In this document: positions 37,201 through 51,100 of the stretch, piece by piece
Position numbering within the stretch: the first letter of the stretch is position 1
Layout: every line of letters starts with the position of its first letter
The notes under the pieces: model-generated
What the model was told of the DNA's origin: nothing
Seen by the model: only the letters and a program-made list of their open reading frames with translations
Database searches by the model: none
Translations under genes and position numbers: made by a program
DNA from: Paralichthys olivaceus
Taxonomy: Eukaryota; Chordata; Actinopteri; Pleuronectiformes; Paralichthyidae
Reading direction: 5' to 3'
DNA: 64,000 nucleotides
Assembly: GCF_024713975.1 (NCBI RefSeq)
Contig: NC_091104.1
Span: 14,899,580-14,963,579, forward strand

Positions 37201-40200
37201 TGCAAAAGAAGGAGGAGATTAGTGAACCTTTAAGTAGGTATGTGTCATGTTCTTGCAGAGAAAAAGCGAAACAGCCAGAGGAGGTGTTTGCTGATTCAGA
37301 CGCTCATTTTTAGGTTCAGCACAGGTCAGGGCAGAAAAAAGGAAAGATGCAATTATATTTGCTTCCTTAAAGATGAGGCATATCTTGTCATATTGCTCCT
37401 TGTCAAACCGAGCTCTCTGCTTCAGTGAGCCTCACTGGCTTCACGCCAAACAGTACCACCCATGAGAACGACTGCAGCGGGCCGCAATCATCCACTGTTT
37501 AGCTTCTGTTTTAGATTGAGCACCACACGTTTGAAATCCTGTTTCTTAGATGAGTCTTGATTGTGCTTTGAATTACTGAGACACACATAGCCAATGACTT
37601 TGTATTGACAGTGCAGGGATTGACAGTCGATGTACGTCATGTGTCCGTACCAGTGCATTTCTACATGTGTTTTATGTGTTGTGTAACTCTTGTGTCGTTC
37701 TGTTTGTACGTATGTGCGCACATGTGTGTGTATCTTTGCGTGTGTACATGTTCAGCGTACGTGTGTGAGCGTGTCTTTTTATATGTCTATGTTCATTGTT
37801 CAAATTGATGATGTTTTCTATATGAGAAATGGGCAGTGAAAAAGTCATACTTTGAGATACAGTCCGTTGTCATGCTGTTTGAGTTTGTGCTGCACAATGA
37901 GGCAGCGTCACGAATGAATCTACGCGGACTAAAATCTTACAGAGTATAACTTTGAGGGGATTAAGTCAGAAAATGTTAAATTCTGCTGTTCACGTATTAA
38001 CTCAACGTTATGCATTTACTGTTATATGTTAAAAAATACTTATGAAATCCCCTTTCTCACTTGCCATGAATGCTATAACTCTTTTTTGAGTGACCTTCCA
38101 AAAAAACAAAACAATACAGCAGCATTTATAATCTGGGCTCTCATGATAAATCCCAATCATTTGCCTGATAGAACAGCTTAGCTCTTTAATAATGTGCAGT
38201 AAAAAAAAGAGCAATGCTCTCTGGCCCCCACCCTCCCCCCTCCTCCACCCTAGACGCTCCCACACTCAACCCCGACTAGTTTTCTGCTTTTTGTTTTTTC
38301 TCCCCCCCTCTTTAAAATTGAATATGTCCACCACCTTCTCCCAGGGGACAGCAAACACAATTGTCCATCTTGCATTAGCTCACAAACATGATGCTACCAG
38401 TCATCTCCCCCTGATACAACCTATTTCCTTTGTCATTATAGTTTCTCCTCTACCGTAGATTAGTTGTTACATTTATTTTAGAAACCTGAATCCATATGCC
38501 TGTTGGATCTCATTATTTCTCCTGATGATACTGGTGCAGTATCATAACGTATGCATACGGACATTATTTCTCTGGTGCAATAAACATGTGCTGTGACCTA
38601 GGAGCACTTGATCTAACCTCACACACATGTTTATTACTGGCTGAAGCATGTTTCAAAAGTGTCACCTCTGTATTTTCCCGAAACAATTTGGTGTCACTCC
38701 CATCCTTGACAGCCCCACTAAAGACAAGGAAATTTCATTTTTAAAAAGAAATTCCACGGCTCATTGGCCTTTTTTTTTTTTGCATAGTGGCCACCACTGA
38801 CCTTGCTGATTGGAAGACGGCAGCCATTGAGGGACAGTCATTTGCGCTGTCCCTTTTTGGAGAAGTATGGGGTTGCCACTGAAAACATGCCATTTTTTAT
38901 ATTTTTGCTCCTTGTCACCAGATACGCATGAGATGCAGTGATCATTGCAGTTTGTGCTCATGTTTTTTTTGTTTTCCAAGTGCAAAGGCAGACAAAACGA
39001 GATGAAATTGAACTTAAGTCACTCTGAGCAGACAAAGCTGGGAGAAATTGCCCGTGCCTTCAGTGATACAGTCAAATAGTGAGACACTGCATCCTATGTG
39101 GGGTTTATCTGGGTTTGTTTTTTTCTATTTACGCTGTCTCTGTAGTGCCATTTCAATGTAATGTGCTGTTTTTTTGTGTCTTTGTTGTCTCTTTTTTTCC
39201 CTTGTTCCCCCTCCCCTACCCTCCCTCCCCCCTACCCTCCCGCCCCCGGAGCAGCATTCTGTCCCGCACAGGCAGGAAGGAGAACCAGGAAGCTTCCAAT
39301 TTGGCCGTGCCCATGACCATGTGTCTTTTTCCTGTGCCATTCCCACTCACCCCATCTCTAAGACCACAAGTCAGTTCCATCAACCCTACAGTTACTCGCT
39401 CCCTCCTTTACAGCGTTCTGCGCGATGCCCCGTCAGACCGCGGGGGGCAGGGGCAGCAGAGTCGGGACGCTCAGCTCTCAGAGTACCCCTCTCTGGACTA
39501 TCAGGGCCTCTATGTGACCCTCGTGACCCTGCTTGACCTGGTGCCCCTGCTGCAGCACGGTCAGCATGGTGAGTCAAGGCCCCAGTGCACCACTGTTTGT
39601 CATCATCATCCTCCGAGCCGTCTGGCCTGCATGAAGCCACTGCTGCTTTTTTGGCCTCTTTTGTAACGGGAAGAGAGAAGTCCTGCTGAGGATCTTGAGG
39701 GATGCATGGGGTGATTGGGAGCACGCTGGATCCTGTCAACCTATTCGTTCATAAGCCATTGGATACACCAGACATAGGCTTCCTCTTCTGTGTATCATAC
39801 TTGACTGCATGTTTGTTATGTAAAGTGCGAGAAATGTTTAAACTTATGTTGTCGTGTGCAAATATATTAAGTTAAAATGAAAAACACACATGGGTAAATG
39901 TAATGTTAAGAGCACATCTGAGAATGACATATTTCCACACTGTTTTTCACGGGCCCCAGTATGCATCTGCGTCCGTGTTTTTATTTTTCATGAATATTTT
40001 ACCACTGTTAAAAAAAGCTTTAAAGCATGAAAACCCATCTCCTTGACTAGATTGCTCCACTTTTCCTGTGGGCACACTTTACATCATTGGCTTTTAAAGA
40101 AACATTTACTGCCCTCAACAGAAGATCAAATTGCAGACGTTTTATTTTTTCACTGTTGAAACTGTTAAATGACTGAAATTTCATGTGATGTCTGTGGCTA

Positions 40201-42195
40201 CATACAGTATGTGAATACTGTATGTGCAGTTTATTGAATGAGTGTCTGTATATCTCTTTGTCTCTTTGTTTGCCTTTTCCCTTTCTCATCAGATCTGGGA
40301 CAGTCCATATTTTATACAACAACTTGCCTCCTGCCCTTTCTCAGTGATGATATTCTCAGCACTTTGCCCTATACTATGATCTCCACTTTAGCCACTTTCC
40401 CCCCTTTCCTTCACAAAGACATCATTGAGTACCTGAGCACATCCTTCCTCCCAATGGCTATATGTAAGTATGACCCATCACATAAGTAATGTTACATATT
40501 CAGCTCCTGCAAGCATTAAACTCAACTCATCATCAGTAATATATGTAGAAAATCAAATGCAACACAAATAGCAGCTGCTGGGAAGGGATGGTTCACCAAA
40601 ACCTGAAAAGTCACTCATTATCTACTCATCACTATGCAGATGGAGCGGTGGGTGAAGTGTTTGAGGTGAACTATCCCTTTAAGCTTTGAAAGCCACCCAA
40701 ATGCTCTATAAATGACATAAACAGATCTTCATTAGCACCTTAAAGAGACCGTACAGAGATCTTTCAAGCCTGCGTCATCCTTTTTTTTTCTCTCCCTTGC
40801 TCGTCTGTAGTGGGCTCCACTCGAAGGGAAGGGGGTGTCCCAGCCTATGTTAATCTGTCTGCCTCCTCTATGCTCATGATTGCAATGCAGTACACAACAA
40901 ACCCAGGTAACTCATGGCACTGACCAGATGTGAAGCATGCATGCAAATCTGACCTACACTCAAATGTTGTGGAGTAACAGCTCTCTGCCTTAACTGGTCT
41001 CTACTACTTTCCAGTGTATCACTGTCAATTGTTGGAGTGTCTAATGAAGCACAAACAGGAAGTGTGGAAGGTAGGTCACCCTCTGAATGCAGATAATAGA
41101 CTGTATATAAAGATGGACGACATGACCACTACTCAAAAGTGAAGCCAAAGCATCTCAATCGCATGGTGGCTGGCTGCACCACATATAATACATTTGGCCT
41201 CCTCCATGTTAATGGATCAAGGCATGGACCGAATAAAAGTCAAATCACATTGAGATGGTTTCTGTCATTTTGGCTAGTTCTGATAACACTACATGTTCAA
41301 GTGTTCATTTCTCTGGTAAGTTTGGTTTTAATTATAGTTAAAAAAAGATGGTGAAATGTGAACGACAGCTGACTCACGATTGGTTGAGTGAGTGTATCGA
41401 CAGGACTTCGCTACATCGGCTTCATCCATCCATCGCTATCTCTGAGGATATTTTTTGTCATTTGTGGGTCGTGGCAGGAAGTAGAGACGTGTTGGTCATC
41501 TTCTTATGCAGTCTATGATGCGGACATATTTTCATGTGTGTAAAGCAAAGTGAAAGAGTTTCATTCCACTTAAAATCTCTTATTTATTTGATTTAAAATG
41601 TGTAACAAATCTGGCCTAAAAGCAAATCTATTCTCCCTGCTAAACTTTGATTAAAAATACAACTTTATTACATTTTAAGCTAGCCATTACCCTCTGCTCT
41701 TATCTGTTGTGCCAAGCTAATGGTTAGCTAGTTTTAAAAGCAATCTATAGCCTTTACAAATGGAAATCAGGTTTGAATGAAAATCTATTTGCTACTAGCT
41801 CCATTCACTATTCACAAATATCTAATAAATCTATTATAATCGCACTTTAATTATTGTTGATGTCTTCCGTGTATTCCAGGATCTTCTTTACGTCATATCA
41901 TACGGACCGTCTCAAGTAAAACCTCCAGCCGTGCAGATGCTGTTTCATTACTGGCCCAACCTAAAGCCCCCAGGAGCCATCAGTGAATACAGAGGGCTGC
42001 AGTACACCGGTCAGATTCTCTCAATGTCAAATCTGCTGCTTCATCTGTCCTTGAACCAACTAAAGGTCTAATCTATCCCCCATTTTTCTCTTTTTATCCT
42101 CCTCGCTCACTGCATCTCTTCCCGGATCAGCCTGGAATCCCATCCACTGTCAACACATCGAGTGCCACAACGCCATCAATAAACCTGCTGTCAAG
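34161..42195 (+). CDS. UNC79: UNC79 exons 1-8 (residues 1-325)
   Basis: Exons: 34161-34182, 36125-36245, 39255-39568, 40293-40463, 40811-40906, 41015-41070, 41880-42009, 42131-42195. Exon 1 holds only 22 coding nt (MSTKAEQ plus one base). Exon 3 carries the strongly conserved SRTGRKENQEASNL, PSLDYQGLYVTL and LLQHGQH. Exons 4-8 encode helical-repeat sequence (DIIEYLSTSFLPMAI, MLMIAMQYT, PPAVQMLFHYWPNLKPPGAI). The block ends with a His/Cys-rich start (HCQHIECHNAIN). Every junction keeps frame. Confidence 0.93.
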
Positions 42196-45100
42196 GTGAC
42201 TTCAGTGTTAAATGTATAGAAAGATCCACATCTCTTTACGTCTACAATGCCTTGTCACTTAAACATGATGGATTAGTGGTGTGCAATTTGTTCTGAAAGC
42301 TGCCTCCCTCGAGAACATTATCGGGAATGCATGTGTCAGATTGCCTTGCTGGGTTCAACCATGCATGATGGCGTTTTGGCTTTTTGCGAGCCCCTCGGTA
42401 AATAAATCAGTCGTGCCCAGGCTGCTACACAAGTGGGGTAATGATATCATCTTCTCTTACACCGGTGTCTGTAGCTGCTGTTGCTGCTCTGCTTTATCTG
42501 CGCCGCCTGCCTTTACTCAACTGTGCTCAAAGCTGACATATAGAGAAGGAGCCGTGGCATGGACAGAGGCCAGATTTCAATTACCAGGAGCATGCAGGGG
42601 GTACGTGGGGGGTGGTTGGATTGGGTGGGGCCTTAATTGGAAGTAGTGACCCAGCGCAGCCCTTCAGGATGGGGTGGCATCAAGTGAGCACAGTAAATTA
42701 CAGTGCACCATCTGAACATCCAGGCCGAGAGCGTTGGGGTTTTAACACAGGGCCAGGAACAGGTTGCGAGGGAATGGAGTGCAGCATATGCACGCAGCCA
42801 TCCACATAAAGGAGTGGGGAGGCAGGTATAGGTGTCAGAATATTTTCTTCAGCAAGACACTACCCTCTTAGAGTAATGCTGTATGTGACACAGCACATGG
42901 AAAAGGACACTTTGGACAGGAAGATGTTTATGAAAATTAGATATTAAAAGAAGGAAGTATTTTTCTATTTTGTGGAAGTTTGTCACTAGCCTAAAACAGG
43001 TCTTGCCTTGTTTTCTTTTTTGTTTGTACAGAAACAAGCTGAGGTTAAGGTTTAAATTGTTTAATTTGTACACTTTTGGTTATAAATAGCAAATAAATGA
43101 TAGAAAATATAATAAAAAAACATATTTAGTCTGTCTCCTGACCAAAATGAGCTGAAATGTTTCTATCCTCTTATTTGCATGAAAATAACCATCAGCGTAT
43201 CAATATATTGATCATTTAATTACTACATACATTTTCTAACGCTACCCATGTCACTTTTGCAGATGTGTATAGATCCAACTCTTTCAGTTGCCCTGGGAGA
43301 CAAGCCCCCTCCTCTTTATATATGTGAGGAGTGCAGCCAGAGGATAGCAGGGTATGTATGTATGTATGTTTCACCTCTTTCATCCATCTCCAGATCCTCC
43401 CTCGCCTTCAATAAGATGCCATTCCAAACATACATCACCCACTGCCTGCCTCGTTATTCCTCTCTTTAACCCATGGGAAATGCATCACCATGGTTACGTA
43501 ATTCCCTTGTGCCGATAATGAGATCATCATCACAAAAGCATGTAGACAATTTTTCCTCTATTCTCCCTGTAACTGTTAGGATTTGAACAGAATGAATGAA
43601 TCACAAATAGTACTGGGATTGTTCTAAACGTCTCTGGTTCGGATGTGTTAGATGTCCAACCAGGAGGGTTCTGAGAATTCAAATCCAACAGAGGAAGTCA
43701 AAATGTATGCTTGTGGGGATGATGGCTGGCTGAGCTTGGCAGGTATATCTTAATATTTCAATCCTAGATGCAGGCAAAAGCAACAAAGGTTAGAGGTGAA
43801 CAGGAAAGGTAACAATAACTCCTTTAAACAAGCAAAGAGGTTGGCTGAAGTTTTTTTACGAAGTGGCAGAATGTTGGTGAAAAGGCCACATGGTCCTCAC
43901 ACACAGCAAAGTTTGGTGGACTTGGATAGGAATTGGGGCTCAGGTATGTAACAACACACATGAAACAGCTACAGGAAGCAAGAGGGCCGGGCAAACAATG
44001 CAAGGAAACTTCACAGTAACAACAGCAAAACAAACCAAGTATGCATATTCTTCACAGTAGCATATTTGAATTACATGACTCTGGGGATTTGTATTTTATC
44101 TGTTACTGAAAAAAGATATTTTCCAGCTGTGTGGAAATTTTCTAGATTGCTGTGTAGACACAAGGTGGACATGTATATCTTTATATACACTCTGAGGAGC
44201 CCTTTGCCTATACATCATGTAATGTTTATACATTTTTCCAGAGACCACGCTGAATGGCTTGTTGATGTACTCCTGCCCCAAGGTGAGCACTCGCAAGCTT
44301 GAATATTCATTTGTTTCAGTCTGTCACAGGCAAACAGAAAAACACAATACATATAATATACATAGTGTAGCCAATATATGTTCAGTGCCTAAAATAAGTT
44401 TTTTGTGCAACAATAAGAATGATCAACCATGCTGCAAGCTATTTCAGTTGAATGTCATATATAGAAGCTGCTGATATATTCTGTATGTATAGTTTTGAAC
44501 ATTGTTGTTCATTTCTCTTTACAGCAGAGATATCAGCCATTTGTCAAAAGAAGGTAAGATATTTATACTGCAACATGAACTCTAGTATCAGTCTACCCAA
44601 CAATGAGCCATCATGTTTTCACCTGTTTTATCACTTTTAACAGAAACTATTGAATTGGTTAACTCTGAATATACTTCAAGATATTAATTTTAACATAGGA
44701 TCCATAGCAAGGTTATTTATTTATGAATCTGAACACTGAAGTGGCTCAGTAAAGCCAAATCGTTTTAAATGAATGTTTGTTGTCAAATGCGCTGCCTTGG
44801 GCACAACTGCTCCTTGCTGGTTTCTACTGTGACACAGGGAAAACTGAGAGTGAGCCGGTCTCAGGTATTCCCGTCAGACCGAGCAGTTGACTAATGTTGT
44901 CAGGGGAAACAGCTGGACCCTGCTCTGTTTTATATAATCCACAGCCTCCCTCTCTGATCAGGCTTTGTCCCACCTATTCCAGAAAGCTCTTTAAAACTCC
45001 CACCTGGGTTTCACACGTGATCTGACATTGCACTTCGCCTGAGAATAGATAATTACACCATGATACCAAACACCGAACAAACTTCAAACAACAACAACAT

Positions 45101-48100
45101 CATCAGTAACTTCAAATTATTTTTTTCCTTGCTGAAAGCTTTGACAAGTGAATGAGAGAACTCGCCATCAGAGGACAGATATCTTAATTTGATAGGGAGC
45201 ACTGCATCCCCCTAATGGCACAAGATTAGAGGCTGATCAGATTAGGATGCCTCTCTAGTGCCATGCTTTTTATTTTTAGAAACCTGAGACACCATGGGGA
45301 TGCATAAAGACATTGTCTATTGCCACAGATGAAGACTGATCAACTTTCCTAAACAAATGCATATTACAGAGAGAGATATTAATTACGAGGGGTTTTTAGA
45401 ACTAGAAATATGTTTATTCTTAGAGGCTTGTGGTGAGACATTATTGGCTGGTTTACTGTGATTGTTGATGTTTGTATTTTGTTGCCTGCTGCCGAGAATA
45501 GAAATAAAAATGATCCCTCCTACTCCTCCCCCTCCTCCTCCTCCTCCTCCTCCTCCTCCTCCTCTTCTTCCTCTTGCTTTCTCTCATGTCTCGGCTTCGC
45601 TCTGTAGAACTGTAGCTCTCATGTTAGGCGGGCTGTGGTCACCTGCTTCTCGGCTGGCTGCTGTGGGCGCCATGGCAACCGGCCTGTCCGCTACTGCAAG
45701 CGTTGCCATGTCAACCACCACAGCAGTGAGGTGGGGGCTGCGGCGGAGACCCATCTGTACCAGACCTCGCCCCCTCCCATCAACACACGGGAGTGCGGAG
45801 CGGAGGAGCTGGTGTGCACAGTGGAAGCGGTTATAAGGTACACTGACAGTGTTTTCACTAACATAGCGCAGCCATATTTACAGAGCATAAGCCTGTAATG
45901 TTGTGAAACACGTTTTTACATGAATATAAACCACAATACTGCAGAAAATTATATTAATAATATATATGTGATGTCAGGCTATCTTATGTCTATTTTTATT
46001 TCTGTCCTCCTTCTGTATCCTCTGCTCTTCCAATCTCACTCGACACTTCCACACAGCCTTCTGAAGGAGGCAGAGATTCATGCAGAACAGCGAGAGTTTG
46101 AGATGAACAGGCGTCGTCAGATGGGCCTGTCCGCCTCCCACCACTCCCTGGACAACATCGAGTTTGATAACAAGGAGGACGACCAGCACGACCAGCGCCT
46201 CCTCAGTCAGTTCGGCATCTGGTTCCTGGTGTGTAATCAGAAGCTGTTACTCAGTCTTTCAAAAACAGGGAGGGAGTGGCGAGATAAGAATGTGTACTGT
46301 ACTTGGCCTCTTATCAGTGCTCTGTTGAATTCATAGTTCCCTGACTGATTGCTTTGACACGTTTCCTAGGTGAGCCTGTGCACCCCCAATGAGAACACAC
46401 CTACGGAGAGCCTGGCCCGATTGGTCAGCATGGTTTTCCAGTGGTTTCACTCCACTGCCTACATGATGGATGATGAGGTTGGAAGCCTGGTGGAAAAGCT
46501 AAAGCCTCAATTTGTCACCAAGTGGTTAAAGACGGTGTGTGAAGTGCGCTTCGACGTCATGGTCATGTGTCTGCTGCCCAAACCCGTTGAATTTGCCAGG
46601 GTAAGGTGAAGACCAAGGTCAACTGAGCATACATCATATGATTAATGAATTATAGAGGATGTACAAAGGGAACATGAACATCATGACTCCACACATACAG
46701 ACAATACACATCCCCACTATTTATATTAGTCATAGCGCAGGTAAACATCTGCACATGTTGCACTGAGGAACATTTTTGATTAAAATATGAAAACATCAGG
46801 ATCTAACGGAGGACTGAGGTTTATTAAAATGATTCAGGGCAGGTCAGGATGTGATCTAAGTCAGTCTCTGTTAACCTCTCCCCAGGTGGGAGGTTACTGG
46901 GACAAGTCCTGTAGCACAGTGATCCAGTTGAAGGAGGGTCTGAACCGCATCCTGTGTCTGATACCTTACAACGTCATCAGTCAGCCACTGTGGGAGTGTT
47001 TTATGCCCGAGTGGCTGGAGGCCATCCGCACTGAGGTGCCCGACAACCAACTCAAAGAGTTCCGGGAAGTTCTCAGGTACATCAACCTCTTAGAAACATT
47101 TGAATATTATTGTTGTTTGCATGCAATAAAGGTCAGGTATCCACACTCTAATGTCCATGGACTAATTAAACTCCAGCATGGTTTTTATATTTTGCTCATG
47201 TACAGATTAAATGCTGCTAGTCTTTATGCTAAGTTAAGCTAATTACCTCCTTGTCCCTGCTTCATACTTACATTGGTACCGATCTTGGCATTTGACAAAA
47301 TGTATAAATGTATTTACATAAACGTAGTATTCTTGTCTGCCTTCTCCCTGCAGTAAAATGTTTGATATTGAGCTGTGCCCGCTGCCTTTCTCCATGGAGG
47401 AAATGTTTGGCTTCATCAGCTGCAGATTCTCTGGCTACCCTGCGTCTGTGCAAGAGCAGGCTCTGCTGTGGCTCCATGTAAGCAGCACATGCACACACAC
47501 ACACAAACACAAACACAAACACACGCACATGCACATGCACTCACACGCACACTGTGTCTGGGGTCCAGTTCACATCCTGCGGTTCTGTCCACAGCGAGTG
47601 TGAATTGAACAGGCTGTCACAAAGTGTGACAAGTGTGTGTGAGATTCTGGGCAGGAGACCTGCTGAATATGGATCTGGGTCGCAGAATGAGACAGAGAGA
47701 GATAGGAGGGAACTTGCCCTTCATCACATATGTAATCACAGCTTGCAGCCCTGTATACATGGATCAATTTCAAGTTTTCTGTCACCACTGCGATCAAGAG
47801 ATTGCATAAATTTACCATCAGTAAATGGGTCACGTTTAAATCAGACAGAGAACTGGAGCTCAGTTTGATTCTTCACGTTTTTGTCTGTATGGTATTGCTC
47901 TGTGATCTGTTGATGTTATTCAGGTCATAAGTTTATATTTAAGGATCAGTTCACCCAAATCATAAAGTACTAGCTATGCTAAGTGGGACAATATTTCAGA
48001 AAAAGCACATTGCTATTAAAGTTTTTTTTAGATGCAGTTATATAATGCTATATAATCTTAAATATATTATGAAGGTAACAGACTTTTAAGCTCCTCTGTG

Positions 48101-51100
48101 CATATAACAAAACACTAGCGACATGCTGCATTGGTAGAAAAATATATTTGTTTGTGATTTTGTGGAATTGACCCAGTGAGTTCTGTTTGGGCATAGGTGT
48201 TGTCAGAGCTGGACATCGTGGTGCCTCTGCAACTACTGATTGGGATGTTCTCCGATGGAGTGAACTCTTTGAAGGAGCTGGCCAATCAGAGGAAGGCACG
48301 TGCCGCAGATCTGACTGGCAACACTGGGGCTCGCAGGGTGAGGACGACAAAAATAACGGATGCTTGTTTATGATACGGATGTTCACATTTATACTCTTCT
48401 TCGCTTCTGTTTCCTACCATTCATTGGGATGTACTGCACTGTATGTTGCCATGGTAACTTCTAATGCCTAAATATAGCTCCCTGAAAGGGCTTAATTAAA
48501 CTTGACTGTGATGTAGATTTGTCACCGAAGTTTATAGCCGAGAAACTGTGTAGTGACAGGTAATATCAGAGGAACCTGATTGGAGACTAAAAGACGATCA
48601 AAAGCATAAATCCTTTGAGATTTAAGTCAACAACACATATTTAACTTTGTGCAACGATGTATTCTTTATTTTTAGGTGAGTGTGGTGTCTGATCCAGGAC
48701 GCCGTGGGCAGCACAACACGCTCAGCCCGTTCCCCAGCCCCTTCAGGAGCCCGTTCCGCAGCCCCCTGCGCTGCAGCCCCTTTAAAAACCTGGGTCACGC
48801 CACGGGACACTGTGCCCTGGATCTGGATTGTGATGATGACGACATGAACCTCGGTTGCTTCATCCTCATGTTTGACCTCATCCTGAAGCAGGTGACCTTA
48901 TTGTACTGATGAGAAATAACAAAACACATTTCAAGTGAGGGATGGTGATAATATTCATAAAATATATAAAAAAGACTTGGTTGGTTTCTAGATATTTTTA
49001 TTTTTATGAGAGTAGGAGATACCCTAATACAAATCCTGCAATACTGTATTATATCACCAAAGCATATCCAAGGGTGTATCGTAAATATGCAAATATGCAC
49101 CATACGTAGTTGACCCATAAAAATAAAAGTGAAACAGTGCAATGACAACAGTGCCCACAGGTAAGACCTTGACATTTGTAGATCACGCTCCACTTTTTGT
49201 TTTTACTGTTGTCTCCCCCGGCTGTCCCAGATGGAGCTCCAAGATGACGGTGTGATGCTGGGTCTCGACAGCAGCCTTGGGAAGGATATTGTGGGCATTA
49301 TCAACAACGTCTTCCAGGCTCCGTGGGGGGGCTCACACACCTGCCAGAAGGATGAGAAGGCCCTAGAGTGTAGCCTGTGCCAATCCAGCATCTTGTGCTA
49401 CCAGCTGGGATGTGAGCTCCTTGAGAGGTTGACCCCCCGGGAAGAGATACGCCTGGTGGTGAGACACACAGCATGAAATTTATGCACCAAATATAAACGA
49501 GTCCTGTGTGTTAGACATTAATGCCACGTGGTTATCCTGTCCCAAACCAAAGCATCACAAGCACCTCTGTGTTCCAGGCTCAGCCAATGTTGTTGTGGTA
49601 TAAAGTATTTTCATATTTGTTTTTATGAACTTAAAAAAATGTAATTACTGATGATGAAAACTGAAAAAATTGAAAAATATGAAGGGGATGTTTTGACGTT
49701 TCATTCTCCTGCAGGAACCCACGGACAGTCTGGAGGAAACTCTGCTCCTGCCACAGATGGATTTCTGCATCGCGGCAGAGATTGGGAGTGAGGAAGGGGA
49801 CAACCCAAGTGGCACACACACTGACAACCCCAGTAACCACTCTCCTGATGATGCTCGTATGTCCTGAAACTAAAATAATAAAATAATATATATAAAATAA
49901 GGAATTCTTCCACCTCTTGGGAATTTGACAAATATGGTTTCTCAATCTGAACTTTTCAATGCATTTAAAGGAGTGACTTTTTTGAGAAATTCCGATTTCT
50001 TTGTGTTCTAGTTGATATCACTCTTATGATACAGTAAACATGTTGCTGGAGCCAGAGGGCAGTTAGCTTAGCACAGACTGGACTCTGGGTGAATCAGCAA
50101 ATCTGGCTCTTTCCAAAGTAACAGAGTCTGTCTACCAGCACCTGTATCGCTCACCATGTTATATTTCTTAAGAATGTAAAGCTGCCGGTGGCTTTTTACT
50201 GCTCCACAATTGAGAGCATCCTATCATACTGCATCACAGTATGGTGTGCGGGCTGCTCAGCAGCGGACAAGCTTTACAGAGGGTTATAAACACAGCACAA
50301 ACTAGAATGGCACTCAGTGGAGCACAGCAACTGGAATGTTGATTTATTTCAAACACTACGGCCTTTTTTCTTCCAGCAATGAAGAATAACTCTGACAAGA
50401 AATTCTCCTACCAGCAGCTCCCTGTGTCACTGAAGCTCATATACACCATCCTACAGGTACTTCTTAATAAGTGAATAAGAAAAACTGAGGCACTAACATG
50501 ATGCCAGCATTCAGGAATGTTTTTTTGAGATTTCCTGTGGCCCACTGTGACTCAGTGTCTCCTTCATATTCAGGAAATGTCCAAATTTGAGGAGCCTGAC
50601 ATCTTGTTCAACATGCTGAACTGTCTGAAGATCCTGTGTCTCCATGGAGAGTGTTTGTACCTTGCCAGCAAGGATCACCCCCAGTTTCTGGCCTACATCC
50701 AGGAGAAGATGCTCATCCCCTGGTGTGTGCTCACAACTCCCCTTCTGTCATCGAAAAAAAAGATCATTGGATGGAAATATCTCTGTGCAGCTGTTGATTT
50801 ATGCAACTTGTTGATGGTCTATTGTTCATTTGTCCATTTTGGCCTTTCTGTGTTTCAGTCTGTGGTCCATGTTGAAGTCAGAGTTTTGCCAGTTAGCCTC
50901 CCTGGCTGTACCCCAGCTGCTGCACGCCCTCTCTTTATCCAACGGGGCCGACATCTTCTGGAACCTGATCAACTCAAACTTCAACAGCAAAGACTGGAAA
51001 ATACGATTTGAAGCAGGTGAGAGACAGAGCATAGGTTATTTATGCTGTTTTCAGACATGCACTGAACTCATGTCCGAGTCAGTTGCTTCACACATTAGTT

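Noticed and set aside
47935..47970. AAGGATCAGTTCACCCAAAT, similar to a MITE terminus
   Set aside because: Only one end is recognisable and no second terminal repeat was found nearby; too short to call.
50194..50290. A possible small gene with a CITVWCAGCSAAD peptide
   Set aside because: It is a remnant of a retrotransposon reverse transcriptase, cut off on both sides and lying inside UNC79 intron 20.
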